A stretch of 14,256 nt of DNA from JALHOQ01 sp038144835. Its GTDB lineage: Bacteria > Bdellovibrionota > Bdellovibrionia > Bdellovibrionales > UBA1609. The stretch lies in assembly GCA_038144835.1 (NCBI GenBank), contig JAYQON010000079.1:1-14256 (forward strand), written 5' to 3'. The notes beneath the pieces were generated by a model that made no database searches, had not been told where the DNA came from, and saw only the letters and a program-made list of their open reading frames with translations. The translations under genes and the position numbers were made by a program. Position 1 is the first letter of the stretch. Every line of letters starts with the position of its first letter. Of this stretch, positions 1-6,732 are shown in pieces.

Positions 1-327
1 AGTTTAGCCGCCGCGACTCCAAATGTGATTTCGCAGGAAGTTGTATTCCATCTTAAAAAACCGAATGCAGCCGAGGTAATCTCCGTTAAGACCTCAGACG
101 AAAAAGCCCTCGACTGGATTAAGAAATATGCAAATTTTCGCGGCTTTCAATTGGAACTAAGCAATTCTCCGAAATCTGAGAGCCGCACAAATGAGAGCGA
201 ACTTAATTTATTTGCGATGGAACTAAAGGCCGAATTGGGTGATGCCGCTGAAGTCCAGGTAGTTAAACCATCGGAAGTTCAACTCGCAACCCAAGCTGGC
301 GGAAGACCTGGCAGGGGTGGGCTTTAA
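1..327 (+). CDS. Unrecognised protein, 5' end outside the window
   Basis: The reading frame is open from the first base, so the true start is probably upstream. A GTG at 25 could serve as a start but has no visible ribosome binding site. The visible 100 or so residues are soluble-looking, with alternating hydrophobic stretches (EVVFHL, EVISVKT) followed by a helix-like segment (EKALDWIKKYANF). The C-terminus is Gly/Arg-rich (ATQAGGRPGRGGL). I do not recognise the family. The next gene, a peptide-binding protein, starts 3 bases after the stop, and a YcaO-type gene follows that, so the three are very likely cotranscribed. Given the YcaO neighbour, a precursor peptide with a leader and a Gly-rich core is possible. 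However, the tail lacks the Cys/Ser/Thr richness usual for azoline cores, so an accessory protein is equally likely. Confidence 0.6.
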   Translation, partial: SLAAATPNVISQEVVFHLKKPNAAEVISVKTSDEKALDWIKKYANFRGFQLELSNSPKSESRTNESELNLFAMELKAELGDAAEVQVVKPSEVQLATQAGGRPGRGGL

Positions 328-330
328 TTC

Positions 331-1917
331 TTGAACTCAAGAAACCTAAGGATGGGTGGCATAATGGCTAGTATCGGTGCGGCCGCCTGCATGTTGGCTT
401 TAACAGTCGCAGGAAGGGTAGACAAAAATATGGGAAATGGTCATGAGGAGATTTTCATCCCAACCCGGCTTGAAAAGCCCACATCAGTCGACCCACTCGA
501 TGCTGATCGACACGAAAACTTGCCTTTTGCTAGAATGGTCTATGCGACTCCAATTGAAGTTTCACCGGAGAACACTCTTGTCAGCCAAATCTTATCGTCA
601 TTTACTTTCGAGCCGGAAAAGAATTTAATCCATTGGACAGTAAGAAATGGTCTTACTTTTTCTGATGGCACTCCAATCACAGTTGAAGATGTTGCATTTT
701 CCGTTGCAAGGATGGCCTATACACGGCCTAACTTTCCAGTTCTTGAGGCCATTAAAGGCCTAAAATCATGGCGTGACAAATCCAAAGCCCTGGAGTCGCT
801 CCCAGTAGGAATTCGAGTGAACAAAAAAGTTATTCAAATTGAATTAACACATCACGTACACAATCCCCTTTTCCGATTTACCCTAGAGCTATTTTCAATA
901 ATACCAAAAAAATGTGTAAACCTGACGTCAAACCAAATCGAGTGTTCGAATGTTCCTACCAGTGGCAACTATATTGTCACCTCTTTGGATGATCAGAGCA
1001 TTGATTTTCAGCTAATTAAAAGCCCCCGAAATGCCCATGGAATTGAGGCGCCAGAAAAGATTAAGTTTAAGTATCTAACCTCGGCCATGATTAGTGCGGC
1101 GCCAGAAGGAGCCGTGGCCATGGGCAGCGAATATAGCCTTAGAACCAACAAAACCAGCAAAGATACATTGAGCAAATTCAAATTAAAATGGGCACCAGCC
1201 GCTAACTACGTAGCGATGATAATATCTCCAAAGGTGATTCCCTTTGATAACTGGAAGTGTCGAGCTCTATTTGCCGATGCACTGAGGACACGAATGATTA
1301 AGGAGACTGGGCCGGAGGGAATTGAACCTTCGATATTTCCTAAAATAATTCCCGGCTACCTACCACCCAAGGAAATGGCATTCTCTCTAACTGAGAAAGA
1401 TCGCAACGATTGCCTTAATTACATGAGAAACAATCCCCTCCCATGGGCCCGCCTACCCATTGAATATAATTATTTTATCGATGGATTGATTGAGAGAACC
1501 GCCAAAGATCTGGATATTCCATTGGGTCAACCTACGGTCATTGATGACGACTCGGAGTGGATCAGGGACCTTAATGGGGGTAAAATCGCATTTTATCCAT
1601 TTATGAGCGGGTTTTGGGCGCTGGACCCAGTTGGTGATATCCGAATGCTATTCACTCCCAACCTTCACGAAGATCTAAGGCTCGTATGGCAGGAGCCACA
1701 ATTGCAGTCACTTCTCAAAGAGCTAGGTCTCACTTCTGAGGGAGAGGGGGTAAGATCTAAAATGGAAGAGATTAATCGATACTTAAATTCTCAGGCCGTA
1801 TTTAACCCCTTAATTCATTTTAGAAATGCCTACTTGTCTAAAAAGCAAGAGGCGCTGGAGTCCGTCCCATTGGCCGTGCAGCAGCCATATCCCTGGCAGT
1901 TATTTAGCTCTCGGTGA
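331..1917 (+). CDS. ABC-type peptide-binding protein (SBP family 5)
   Basis: Predicted periplasmic or membrane-anchored solute-binding protein of family 5 (oligopeptide/dipeptide binding), 528 aa, the usual size. Residues 1-30 form an N-terminal export signal: a basic start (MNSRNLRMGG) and then a hydrophobic core (AACMLALTVAG). There is no well-placed lipobox. The family hallmark lies near residues 95-130, where a predicted-binding segment reads WTVRNGLTFSDGTPITVEDV followed by an aromatic-containing helix. The TTG start is preceded by a G-rich stretch (ggggtggg). In-frame ATGs at 352 and 364 would shorten the basic region. It sits 3 bases from the gene before it and 3 bases from the YcaO-type gene after it. 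No permease or ATPase genes are present here, so it may deliver peptides to another transporter or act as a sensor or carrier. Exact ligand unknown. Confidence 0.85.
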   Translation: MNSRNLRMGGIMASIGAAACMLALTVAGRVDKNMGNGHEEIFIPTRLEKPTSVDPLDADRHENLPFARMVYATPIEVSPENTLVSQILSSFTFEPEKNLIHWTVRNGLTFSDGTPITVEDVAFSVARMAYTRPNFPVLEAIKGLKSWRDKSKALESLPVGIRVNKKVIQIELTHHVHNPLFRFTLELFSIIPKKCVNLTSNQIECSNVPTSGNYIVTSLDDQSIDFQLIKSPRNAHGIEAPEKIKFKYLTSAMISAAPEGAVAMGSEYSLRTNKTSKDTLSKFKLKWAPAANYVAMIISPKVIPFDNWKCRALFADALRTRMIKETGPEGIEPSIFPKIIPGYLPPKEMAFSLTEKDRNDCLNYMRNNPLPWARLPIEYNYFIDGLIERTAKDLDIPLGQPTVIDDDSEWIRDLNGGKIAFYPFMSGFWALDPVGDIRMLFTPNLHEDLRLVWQEPQLQSLLKELGLTSEGEGVRSKMEEINRYLNSQAVFNPLIHFRNAYLSKKQEALESVPLAVQQPYPWQLFSSR

Positions 1918-1920
1918 CCA

Positions 1921-2307
1921 ATGGCATTGTCGGAGATCGGATCGAACCTATTAAGGTCCCTAACCCGGACAAAGTGCGCGCCCAAAAATTTTGAGTTGAG
2001 CAAAGTCGGCCCTCTTTTTGTCGTGGCAGCCTACCATCAAAAATCCGACCTTTCCATATCGGATGATATAGTCACAGGAATGGATAGATCCAAAGACGTT
2101 GCACTCCTCAAGTGCCTTTCGGAGTGGGTTGAAAGACACGCAATGGGCGAGTGGATGGATCTTAATAAGCACAAATCAGATCGAGGAAGCGAAGGCTTTG
2201 CCGCCTTCCCTCTGGAAAATGAAAATGCAAAGATCCTGGCAAGGTGTTCCGCGTACGCCGAAGCATTTGAAAGATTCACTTGGGCAAAGTGGTGGGACGA
2301 AAAGTAG
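1921..2307 (+). pseudogene. YcaO cyclodehydratase-like enzyme, N-terminal third only
   Basis: YcaO proteins bind ATP and activate peptide backbone amides to make azolines, thioamides or amidines in ribosomal peptides. This frame has two blocks typical of the fold's N-terminal part. The first is TGMDRSKDVALLKCLSEWVE plus RHA at about residues 51-75, matching the G-x-G...A...E-x-x-ER ATP/Mg-binding block. The second is EGFAAFP, then an AxxxAxAEAFERFTWAKWW block at about residues 94-125, matching the GxAAh...A...E..ER block. Full YcaO proteins have roughly 350-450 residues; here only 128 are present, and no later frame continues the family convincingly. The start ATG follows the stop of the peptide-binding gene by 3 bases. 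Sequence immediately after the stop is relic debris, so the gene was most likely truncated by a rearrangement. The product is probably inactive. Confidence 0.75.
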
Positions 2308-2379
2308 TTTTACCTGTGTCGCGCCCCTTCAACGTGAAATACCCTCGTGCGCGCAGAGAATTCCTGTGTCCTCGCCGCT
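2308..2379. other. Junction sequence after the truncated YcaO gene
   Basis: A short non-coding junction between the YcaO stop and the relic that follows. It contains cgtgcgcgcagagaattc at 2345-2362. Nearly the same string occurs at 13818-13835, just ahead of the repeat copy at the other end of the window. Confidence 0.35.
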
Positions 2380-2525
2380 ACTTCTGCCCTTCGAGGGACT
2401 TACTCACTTTTGCGGGGACCTATGGTCGCGTGCTCAACTCGCGAAATGTGGCGTTCGGCTTGCGAATTCTGGCCGTCTCTGATCGCAAGTATCCGTAGCA
2501 ATTCTCATGCGGGGACTTATTCCTG

Positions 2526-2615
2526 TTTAAGTCCTTGGCCCCGGATCCTGTCCTCACTCTTCTGACCGAGCAGTCACTGGTGTATTTCACCGTCCACAAC
2601 TTATTCTACCTCATA
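2526..2615. repeat. Dispersed repeat A, copy 1
   Basis: Ninety bases that align without gaps to 4163-4252, about 85-90% identical by eye. The run from tatttcaccg through cttattctac is identical in both copies. It lies inside the decayed gene relic just downstream of the truncated YcaO gene. Confidence 0.85.
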
Positions 2616-2659
2616 AATTTCGCGGAGGCGCGGTACACTGAACTCAGCGCAAAAGAGAA

Positions 2660-2734
2660 ATTCGAGTTGATCTCAGCGGCTTGATTCAAAATCCGGCCAG
2701 GGAGGCCTATTTCAAAAACACAGGTAAATCTCTT
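2660..2734. repeat. Dispersed repeat B, copy 1
   Basis: Seventy-five bases that align without gaps to 13832-13906; I count 8 mismatches. Both copies end at the same base, after aaacacaggtaaatctctt. Read as protein in one frame, both give a conserved tail ending FKNTGKSL, so the repeat derives from the end of a coding sequence. Confidence 0.85.
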
Positions 2735-2738
2735 TAAA

Positions 2739-3120
2739 AATAAAGCAATATCCAGGTACCTCCACGCCATCGGGGGTTGGCTCAGCTAACTCAGGGCGCC
2801 GGAAGGGCCGAGGTCCGCCCGAAGATGCTTAAGCAGGCGCAAGAAGCGGCCGCTCACCGTTGCCAGCCACCGAATTTTAGCCGCAAAATCAAGAAAGGGA
2901 CCCTAATCGACGCCTAAAGGGCAGATCGGATAGCCGGGAGCCAAGACATTTAGGCCTATTGTTTGTCCTATGCCCCTTTGCGCAGGAATCCGTCCGGTTT
3001 AATGGACCTTCGCAATTCCCACCATACGCCCATAATTGCCGGCACTTTGAAATATATTTATATCCTTCGCATCAAGCTTTATTGACTTGGAATTAAGGTC
3101 GGCATCGAAACTGCTTTGTA
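2739..3120. other. Gene-poor stretch with a possible transposase scrap
   Basis: No gene is visible in about 380 bases. On the plus strand, around 2878-2918, a short frame reads FSRKIKKGTLIDA and then a stop. This resembles the K-x-G-T-L-V-D-A-T catalytic segment of IS5/IS1182-type DDE transposases. A few bases on, a SQD string resembles the spacing seen after that motif. The rest has stops in all frames. No terminal inverted repeats were seen. It may be a remnant of an insertion sequence; the evidence is one short motif. Confidence 0.3.
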
Positions 3121-3141
3121 TTGGCCCCTGTGAAGACCCTT

Positions 3142-3825
3142 ATGCGGCAAATCCTTATATCAGCATTTCTCGTGGCTACAGCAGTCGGGTGCGGTAAATT
3201 GAATTTAGCTCCGCGGCAGCTCCCACCTCCACCTCCACCACCCACGACTGGCTCAGCTTCGATTCAAGAAAAAATTGGCACTACCATCGCTGATGGACTC
3301 TGCGTATTGACAGCAGATACCAGCCACATGGCCCGTGCCAGGGAAGTTTGGAACAATGTTTACAATTATGAACCCGCTGAAAAAGGCGGAAGTTTTGTAA
3401 TCTTAAGATCGCTCGATTCTAGCGCACTTGGGCTTAAGGTCTCTATTGTTGCGGCTCGAGAAGTCACCGGGAAGAAAAATTGCGACGCAGTTTCGAAGGC
3501 TTTTTATGATTACACCTGGGGGCTCGTTCAATCCATGCTTCTCAGTACAAAGGCCCTCTACGTTGTAGGTGGCCTCACGGTATCAGAATTCTATGCCTAT
3601 TGGGATATCGCTCAGAAATCTGACAGCAACGAAATGCAAGCTCACTACGAGAAGTTAGGCAAAACTCTGGGAAATTACTTAAAAGAGGAAGGCAAGATTT
3701 TGGCCGGAATACTTTTTGATTCCTTGCTCATCATGATCAATCCGAATGGCGCCAATTTGGAGTCCCGGCTTCAAGGAATTTCCGATCGAATTCAACGCGC
3801 CCAATCTCAAAAACTAGAACATTAA
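3142..3825 (+). CDS. Proline-rich lipoprotein of unknown function
   Basis: Exported lipoprotein of about 227 aa. From the ATG start the signal peptide is MRQILISAFLVATAVGC, with the acylated Cys at position 17 in a V-G-C lipobox. In-frame GTG (3130) and TTG (3121) starts would add a short basic extension (MKTL...) that also makes a good n-region; none has a strong ribosome binding site. After the Cys comes a Pro linker (seven consecutive Pro) typical of cell-wall spanning tethers, then a mostly helical domain of about 190 residues. That domain contains hydrophobic stretches (GLVQSMLLSTKALYVVGG, ILAGILFDSLLIMI) and at least two further Cys residues. I do not recognise the domain. The gene stands alone between two debris regions. 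A role at the outer membrane or periplasm is inferred only from the signal. Confidence 0.8.
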   Translation: MRQILISAFLVATAVGCGKLNLAPRQLPPPPPPPTTGSASIQEKIGTTIADGLCVLTADTSHMARAREVWNNVYNYEPAEKGGSFVILRSLDSSALGLKVSIVAAREVTGKKNCDAVSKAFYDYTWGLVQSMLLSTKALYVVGGLTVSEFYAYWDIAQKSDSNEMQAHYEKLGKTLGNYLKEEGKILAGILFDSLLIMINPNGANLESRLQGISDRIQRAQSQKLEH

Positions 3826-3923
3826 TAGTTTAGTCTGAAATAGATAGCAGGGTCCTGTTAACAGCTTAAAGCTAAAGTGAAATCGAGTGATGATATGTTT
3901 TCTAAATAAGTAAGAAAATTGCC
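3826..3923. other. Spacer with a perfect palindrome
   Basis: Short AT-rich spacer after the lipoprotein gene. It contains the 10-base palindrome ctgttaacag at 3855-3864, followed by a small inverted repeat (agctt/aagct). No T-run follows, so it is not a convincing terminator. Confidence 0.3.
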
Positions 3924-4063
3924 ATGAGTAAAAAAATCGATTTCGAAAAAACCGTCTCAGTTACGGAAATGTGAATAAAATATTTCCGGATAAGATTCTC
4001 AAAGTTCTCGAGGTTTCATCCGGTGTTGCTGTGCTTTTTAATTATGAACGTATGACAACTTGA
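3924..4063 (+). pseudogene. Small frameshifted reading frame
   Basis: ATG at 3924 opens MSKKIDFEKTVSVTEM and stops at 3974. A second frame overlaps it from a GTG at 3971, reads VNKIFPDKILKVLEVSSG and on to ...NYERMTT, and stops at 4063. Joined by a one-base frame change these would give one protein of roughly 46 residues with normal-looking composition. It may be a small gene broken by an indel, or two coupled tiny genes (the GTG overlaps the stop as aTGTGA). I do not recognise the sequence. The ribosome binding site is weak. Confidence 0.3.
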
Positions 4064-4288
4064 TGGCCGCAGTTGCGCAGTGGCCAAGGCTCAACTTATT
4101 CTATTTTTGCAAGCCTATCCCCCCGGGACTGGAAAAATAGGCGGACAATGTGTGGGGTTCTATTTAAGTCCTTGGTCCCGGATCCTTTCCTCTTTCTTCT
4201 CACCGAGTGGTCAATCGTGTATTTCACCGTCCACAACTTATTCTACATCATATCATCCAAATCCCTATCGATCTGATCTGATAAAATT
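4064..4288. other. Debris containing dispersed repeat A
   Basis: No intact gene. The segment holds copy 2 of repeat A and short frame fragments on the plus strand. It separates the small broken frame from the 3' end of the minus-strand pRiA4b ORF-3-like gene. Confidence 0.4.
4163..4252. repeat. Dispersed repeat A, copy 2
   Basis: Gap-free match of 90 bases to 2526-2615. Read as protein it gives a segment ending VYFTVHNLFYII, the same as copy 1 up to the last few residues. The flanks differ on both sides, so only this inner piece of the relic is shared. Confidence 0.85.
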
Positions 4289-4804
4289 TTATTTCTCACA
4301 ATCCCTCGATCGCCGCGTTGCGGATAAAGGTTTCCGTCGCTTAAGCTTGAGCTCATTTATCAATTTCAAATCAAAAAAAGTGGGATCGAAACCACTTTCG
4401 CCGGTTACAATTTTCAACGCATCCAACAAATGCCTGGGCTTACGGATCTTTACACATTTGGTGCTTCGTTTAAATTCTTCAAAGCCAGCCACGCCACCGC
4501 AATCCTCTGGTGGAGCGGCATTCTCACCTGCCGTGCAGACAGGATAACGCTCGCCATCTTTTGCCGGGAAGACATCTTCAATGACGACTCGATGCCGCCA
4601 GTCATCACCAAAATCATAAATGAAATTAAACTCCCAATGCTTCTTGGCGATTCTCCCAACCGTCATTTTAGAGTCGTCGAGCCAGCCTTCGAATTCACGA
4701 TCATTTTCTGGATGGCCATATTGATCGTCTCCAATCTGGAATTGGTAGAGGTGATAGCCCGTGCATTCCATAACGTCACAAATCGCATACTGAAGAGTTC
4801 TCAA
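4289..4804 (-). CDS. pRiA4b ORF-3-like protein, N-terminus apparently missing
   Basis: The family (plasmid pRiA4b ORF-3, PF07929) is widespread, often on mobile DNA, and of unknown biochemical role. The diagnostic core is clear: YHLYQFQIGD at about 17-26, then FIYDFGDDWRHRVVIE at about 61-76, then YPVCTAGENAAPPEDCGG at about 87-104. The sequence ends with a basic tail. Full-length members normally begin with a strand segment containing PPIWRR before the TLxxLHxxIQ helix. Here the helix equivalent (RTLQYAICDVMECTGY) is at the very start, and upstream sequence in the same frame does not supply the missing part. The TTG start has no evident ribosome binding site. I therefore read it as a 5'-truncated gene, possibly not expressed. 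Repeat A lies just beyond its 3' end. Confidence 0.7.
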   Translation of the reverse strand: MRTLQYAICDVMECTGYHLYQFQIGDDQYGHPENDREFEGWLDDSKMTVGRIAKKHWEFNFIYDFGDDWRHRVVIEDVFPAKDGERYPVCTAGENAAPPEDCGGVAGFEEFKRSTKCVKIRKPRHLLDALKIVTGESGFDPTFFDLKLINELKLKRRKPLSATRRSRDCEK

Positions 4805-4862
4805 AGAGGAATTGCGACAGATTGGTTGACCCGTTGGGAGACGCTGATTTACTCCTCAGCCC

Positions 4863-5267
4863 TTGACAACAGCGATACTCGCGGTGCTCGCCCTCTCGTT
4901 TTCCTCAGTGGCAGCGCGCAGCTCCGCCATTCAAGTTGAAGTTTGTTCTGGTTTGCTCTCAAGCAGCACTTACCAATTGGTGGTACGTCAGGCAGGTGAA
5001 TTGGAAAGCACCCGCAGATACATTCTCGATACCTTCTTCTTTCCGCGCTCATTGGAGGATCGCGAACTTTCGGCCGCCGCCGCAGCCGCTTTTTTGAGCG
5101 CCAAACCCTGGATGCTGTTCCCGTGGACGCGCGCCATGATGCTGCTTCAGGGTTGGTTTAAATCCAGCCCCAGCGAAATCTCCCCACCCCGGCTTCAGCA
5201 AATAACAGAACTTTCTTGTTTATTGGCCCTCAAACTTCAGAGCAGGTCCCATACGTTCTTACGCTAG
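4863..5267 (+). CDS. Putative small secreted protein, unrecognised
   Basis: A 134-residue frame from a TTG. Residues 1-20 (MTTAILAVLALSFSSVAA) resemble a Sec signal peptide, though without a positive charge at the start. The mature part begins near IQVEVCSG and includes an Ala-rich helix (LSAAAAAAFLSAKPW) and a Trp-containing segment (WMLFPWTRAMMLLQGWF). Third codon positions are visibly richer in G/C than in neighbouring genes. The frame starts after a stop at 4845 and its last 38 bases overlap the 3' end of the convergent sensor kinase. That overlap suggests the natural C-terminus may have been lost at a rearrangement junction. I do not recognise the family. It could be a chance frame opposite nothing, but the signal-like start and codon pattern favour a real or recently real gene. 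Confidence 0.45.
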   Translation: MTTAILAVLALSFSSVAARSSAIQVEVCSGLLSSSTYQLVVRQAGELESTRRYILDTFFFPRSLEDRELSAAAAAAFLSAKPWMLFPWTRAMMLLQGWFKSSPSEISPPRLQQITELSCLLALKLQSRSHTFLR

Positions 5268-6732
5268 CTGAAGTCTCTGAAAGCGGGATAAGGATTGTAA
5301 ATAAACTGCCAGCACCTACTTGGCTGGTCACTTGAATACTGCCGCCAATCTCTTTAATAATTCGGAAAACCATCGCTACACCCAGACCAGCACCCGAGGG
5401 GAAAAGTTCGTGACTTAGGGAAGTCGACCAACCACTCAGTTCATCCCTCCCAAGCCTGGAGATGGTGACCTGGTCCATGCCTACGCCATTATCCCCCACC
5501 TTTATACAAATTTGATCTTCATCCACATCTAACTTAACAAAAACACTCGGTCTGGATCGCTTTTCCACGGCTCGTATGGCGTTATTTACTAGGTTCCCAA
5601 CCGCTCGCACGATGAGTCCTGGATTGATATTGACAAAGCAGTCACCCAACCGCCCCGATTCAAATTGTACGTCAAAATCAAGCTCAGTCTCAGAAAGCTT
5701 AAAATTAATCTCGTCAATCAAAGCACGAAGATCTTCAGCGAAATAAATGACACCAATACGTTTTGTTTTCGAATCAGAAGCTTCTGTTAAAATATCGTCA
5801 GCTACGTCATTAATTCTTTTAATGGACGACTTAGCCAAATCTATACATGAATCATTAAACCCACCGTCCCTTTTCGCCTTATCAATCGCAAGATTTAAAG
5901 CACCCAGAGGGCTTCGAATGTCATGGGCAAGTCGGCGTGCGATCTCAATTTTGGCGCGCCCCACGCGAAGCTCGGCCGCATACTGCTGCTCTTGATGTAG
6001 TCGAATCAGAAAATTCGCAATATCTGAACTTAGCTCGCCAATATCCCTCGACGAGGCAGACTGCGCTTTGAGTTCCTGCGCAATCAGATTTGGTCCTCTG
6101 CCCACTTCGTCGCCTCGTAAAGACTTTTTTAGGCTCAAAATTGGAGTCAGAATTTTCATTTCTAGAAAAAGTCTGGATACCAGAATTAACGAAACAAGGA
6201 GTGCGGCTATCAACAGAAGCCAGGACCAGTTTTTTTGAAGAAAAATGAGACCTGGATAATTTTCATTCCAGACCAACGTAACCGCTGGCTCCAAGGAAGA
6301 CTCCCCAAACTGCAAAATAGCGCGGCCAGCAACACACTTCCCACTCAAAAGTTCCCAAAGACCTATCTGCTCAAATGGCTGACAAGAAAAAACTGGCGAA
6401 ACCGTAAGGAAAGGCGCAACCACGACCATTTCAAATTTAGAAACAGCATTGGTAAAAACAATTTGCGCGATTTGATTGCGAGTGAGGGCAGACCGAATTT
6501 CGGGGATTGAACGATCATTATGTCCCGACAACAACTCTGTCCTGTGCCTCTGAAGCACCAACTCAAGATCATGCTTTTTTGGATTAATGAAGTCATTGAT
6601 GTAAAATCGATAGCCAGTCGACAACGTAACTATTGATAAGGTGATAAAAACCAGGCCAACAGCCAATAAATAACGAAAATAGATTAGACCGAGACTTGGC
6701 AGAGTGCGCTTAAAATTTTTAGTGGCAGTCAT
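5230..6732 (-). CDS. Membrane sensor histidine kinase
   Basis: Two-component sensor kinase, 500 aa. Membrane segment 1 spans about residues 15-40. A periplasmic domain of about 125 residues with two Cys (116 and 133) follows. Membrane segment 2 spans about 168-190, followed by a HAMP-like linker. The dimerisation/phosphoacceptor block reads IARRLAHDIRSPLGALNLAI with the phosphorylated His at about 270. The ATP-binding domain has an N box (NLVNNAIRAVE, about 380-390), a G1 box (VGDNGVGMD, about 412-420) and a G2 box (SGAGLGVAMV, about 446-455). All catalytic motifs look intact. Its start overlaps the end of the upstream peptide-binding gene by 14 bases, so the two are translationally coupled. 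The binding protein may therefore present the stimulus, perhaps a peptide, to the kinase. No response regulator gene is in the window. Confidence 0.92.
   Translation of the reverse strand: MTATKNFKRTLPSLGLIYFRYLLAVGLVFITLSIVTLSTGYRFYINDFINPKKHDLELVLQRHRTELLSGHNDRSIPEIRSALTRNQIAQIVFTNAVSKFEMVVVAPFLTVSPVFSCQPFEQIGLWELLSGKCVAGRAILQFGESSLEPAVTLVWNENYPGLIFLQKNWSWLLLIAALLVSLILVSRLFLEMKILTPILSLKKSLRGDEVGRGPNLIAQELKAQSASSRDIGELSSDIANFLIRLHQEQQYAAELRVGRAKIEIARRLAHDIRSPLGALNLAIDKAKRDGGFNDSCIDLAKSSIKRINDVADDILTEASDSKTKRIGVIYFAEDLRALIDEINFKLSETELDFDVQFESGRLGDCFVNINPGLIVRAVGNLVNNAIRAVEKRSRPSVFVKLDVDEDQICIKVGDNGVGMDQVTISRLGRDELSGWSTSLSHELFPSGAGLGVAMVFRIIKEIGGSIQVTSQVGAGSLFTILIPLSETSASVRTYGTCSEV

Larger units (their letters stand above)
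2380..2738 (+). pseudogene. Decayed gene relic, probably TIGR02147-like
   Basis: No intact frame crosses this stretch, but pieces in different frames resemble the TIGR02147 family. SRDLLTF (about 2391) resembles the family's DYRdfL start. VYFTVHNLFYLINFAEAR (about 2580-2635) resembles the family's E..YF..LV.FN.A block, and it is followed by an EKFEL segment. A tail reads LIQNPAREAYFKNTGKSL (about 2680-2736) after a frame change. Two internal parts recur elsewhere in the window (2526-2615 with 4163-4252; 2660-2734 with 13832-13906). A similar N-terminal part occurs at 8843-9085. The family assignment rests on short motifs read by eye and could be wrong; that it is a broken, multi-copy gene is firmer. 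Confidence 0.4.

Noticed and set aside
2526..2615. Minus-strand frame WTVKYT... open in both copies of repeat A
   Set aside because: Both copies are open in that frame, but it has a stop just before it, only a weak TTG start, and no recognisable family. The plus-strand reading fits a known pattern better.
4073..4939. Long plus-strand frames opposite the pRiA4b ORF-3-like gene
   Set aside because: They are antisense shadows; the minus-strand frame carries clear family motifs and these do not.
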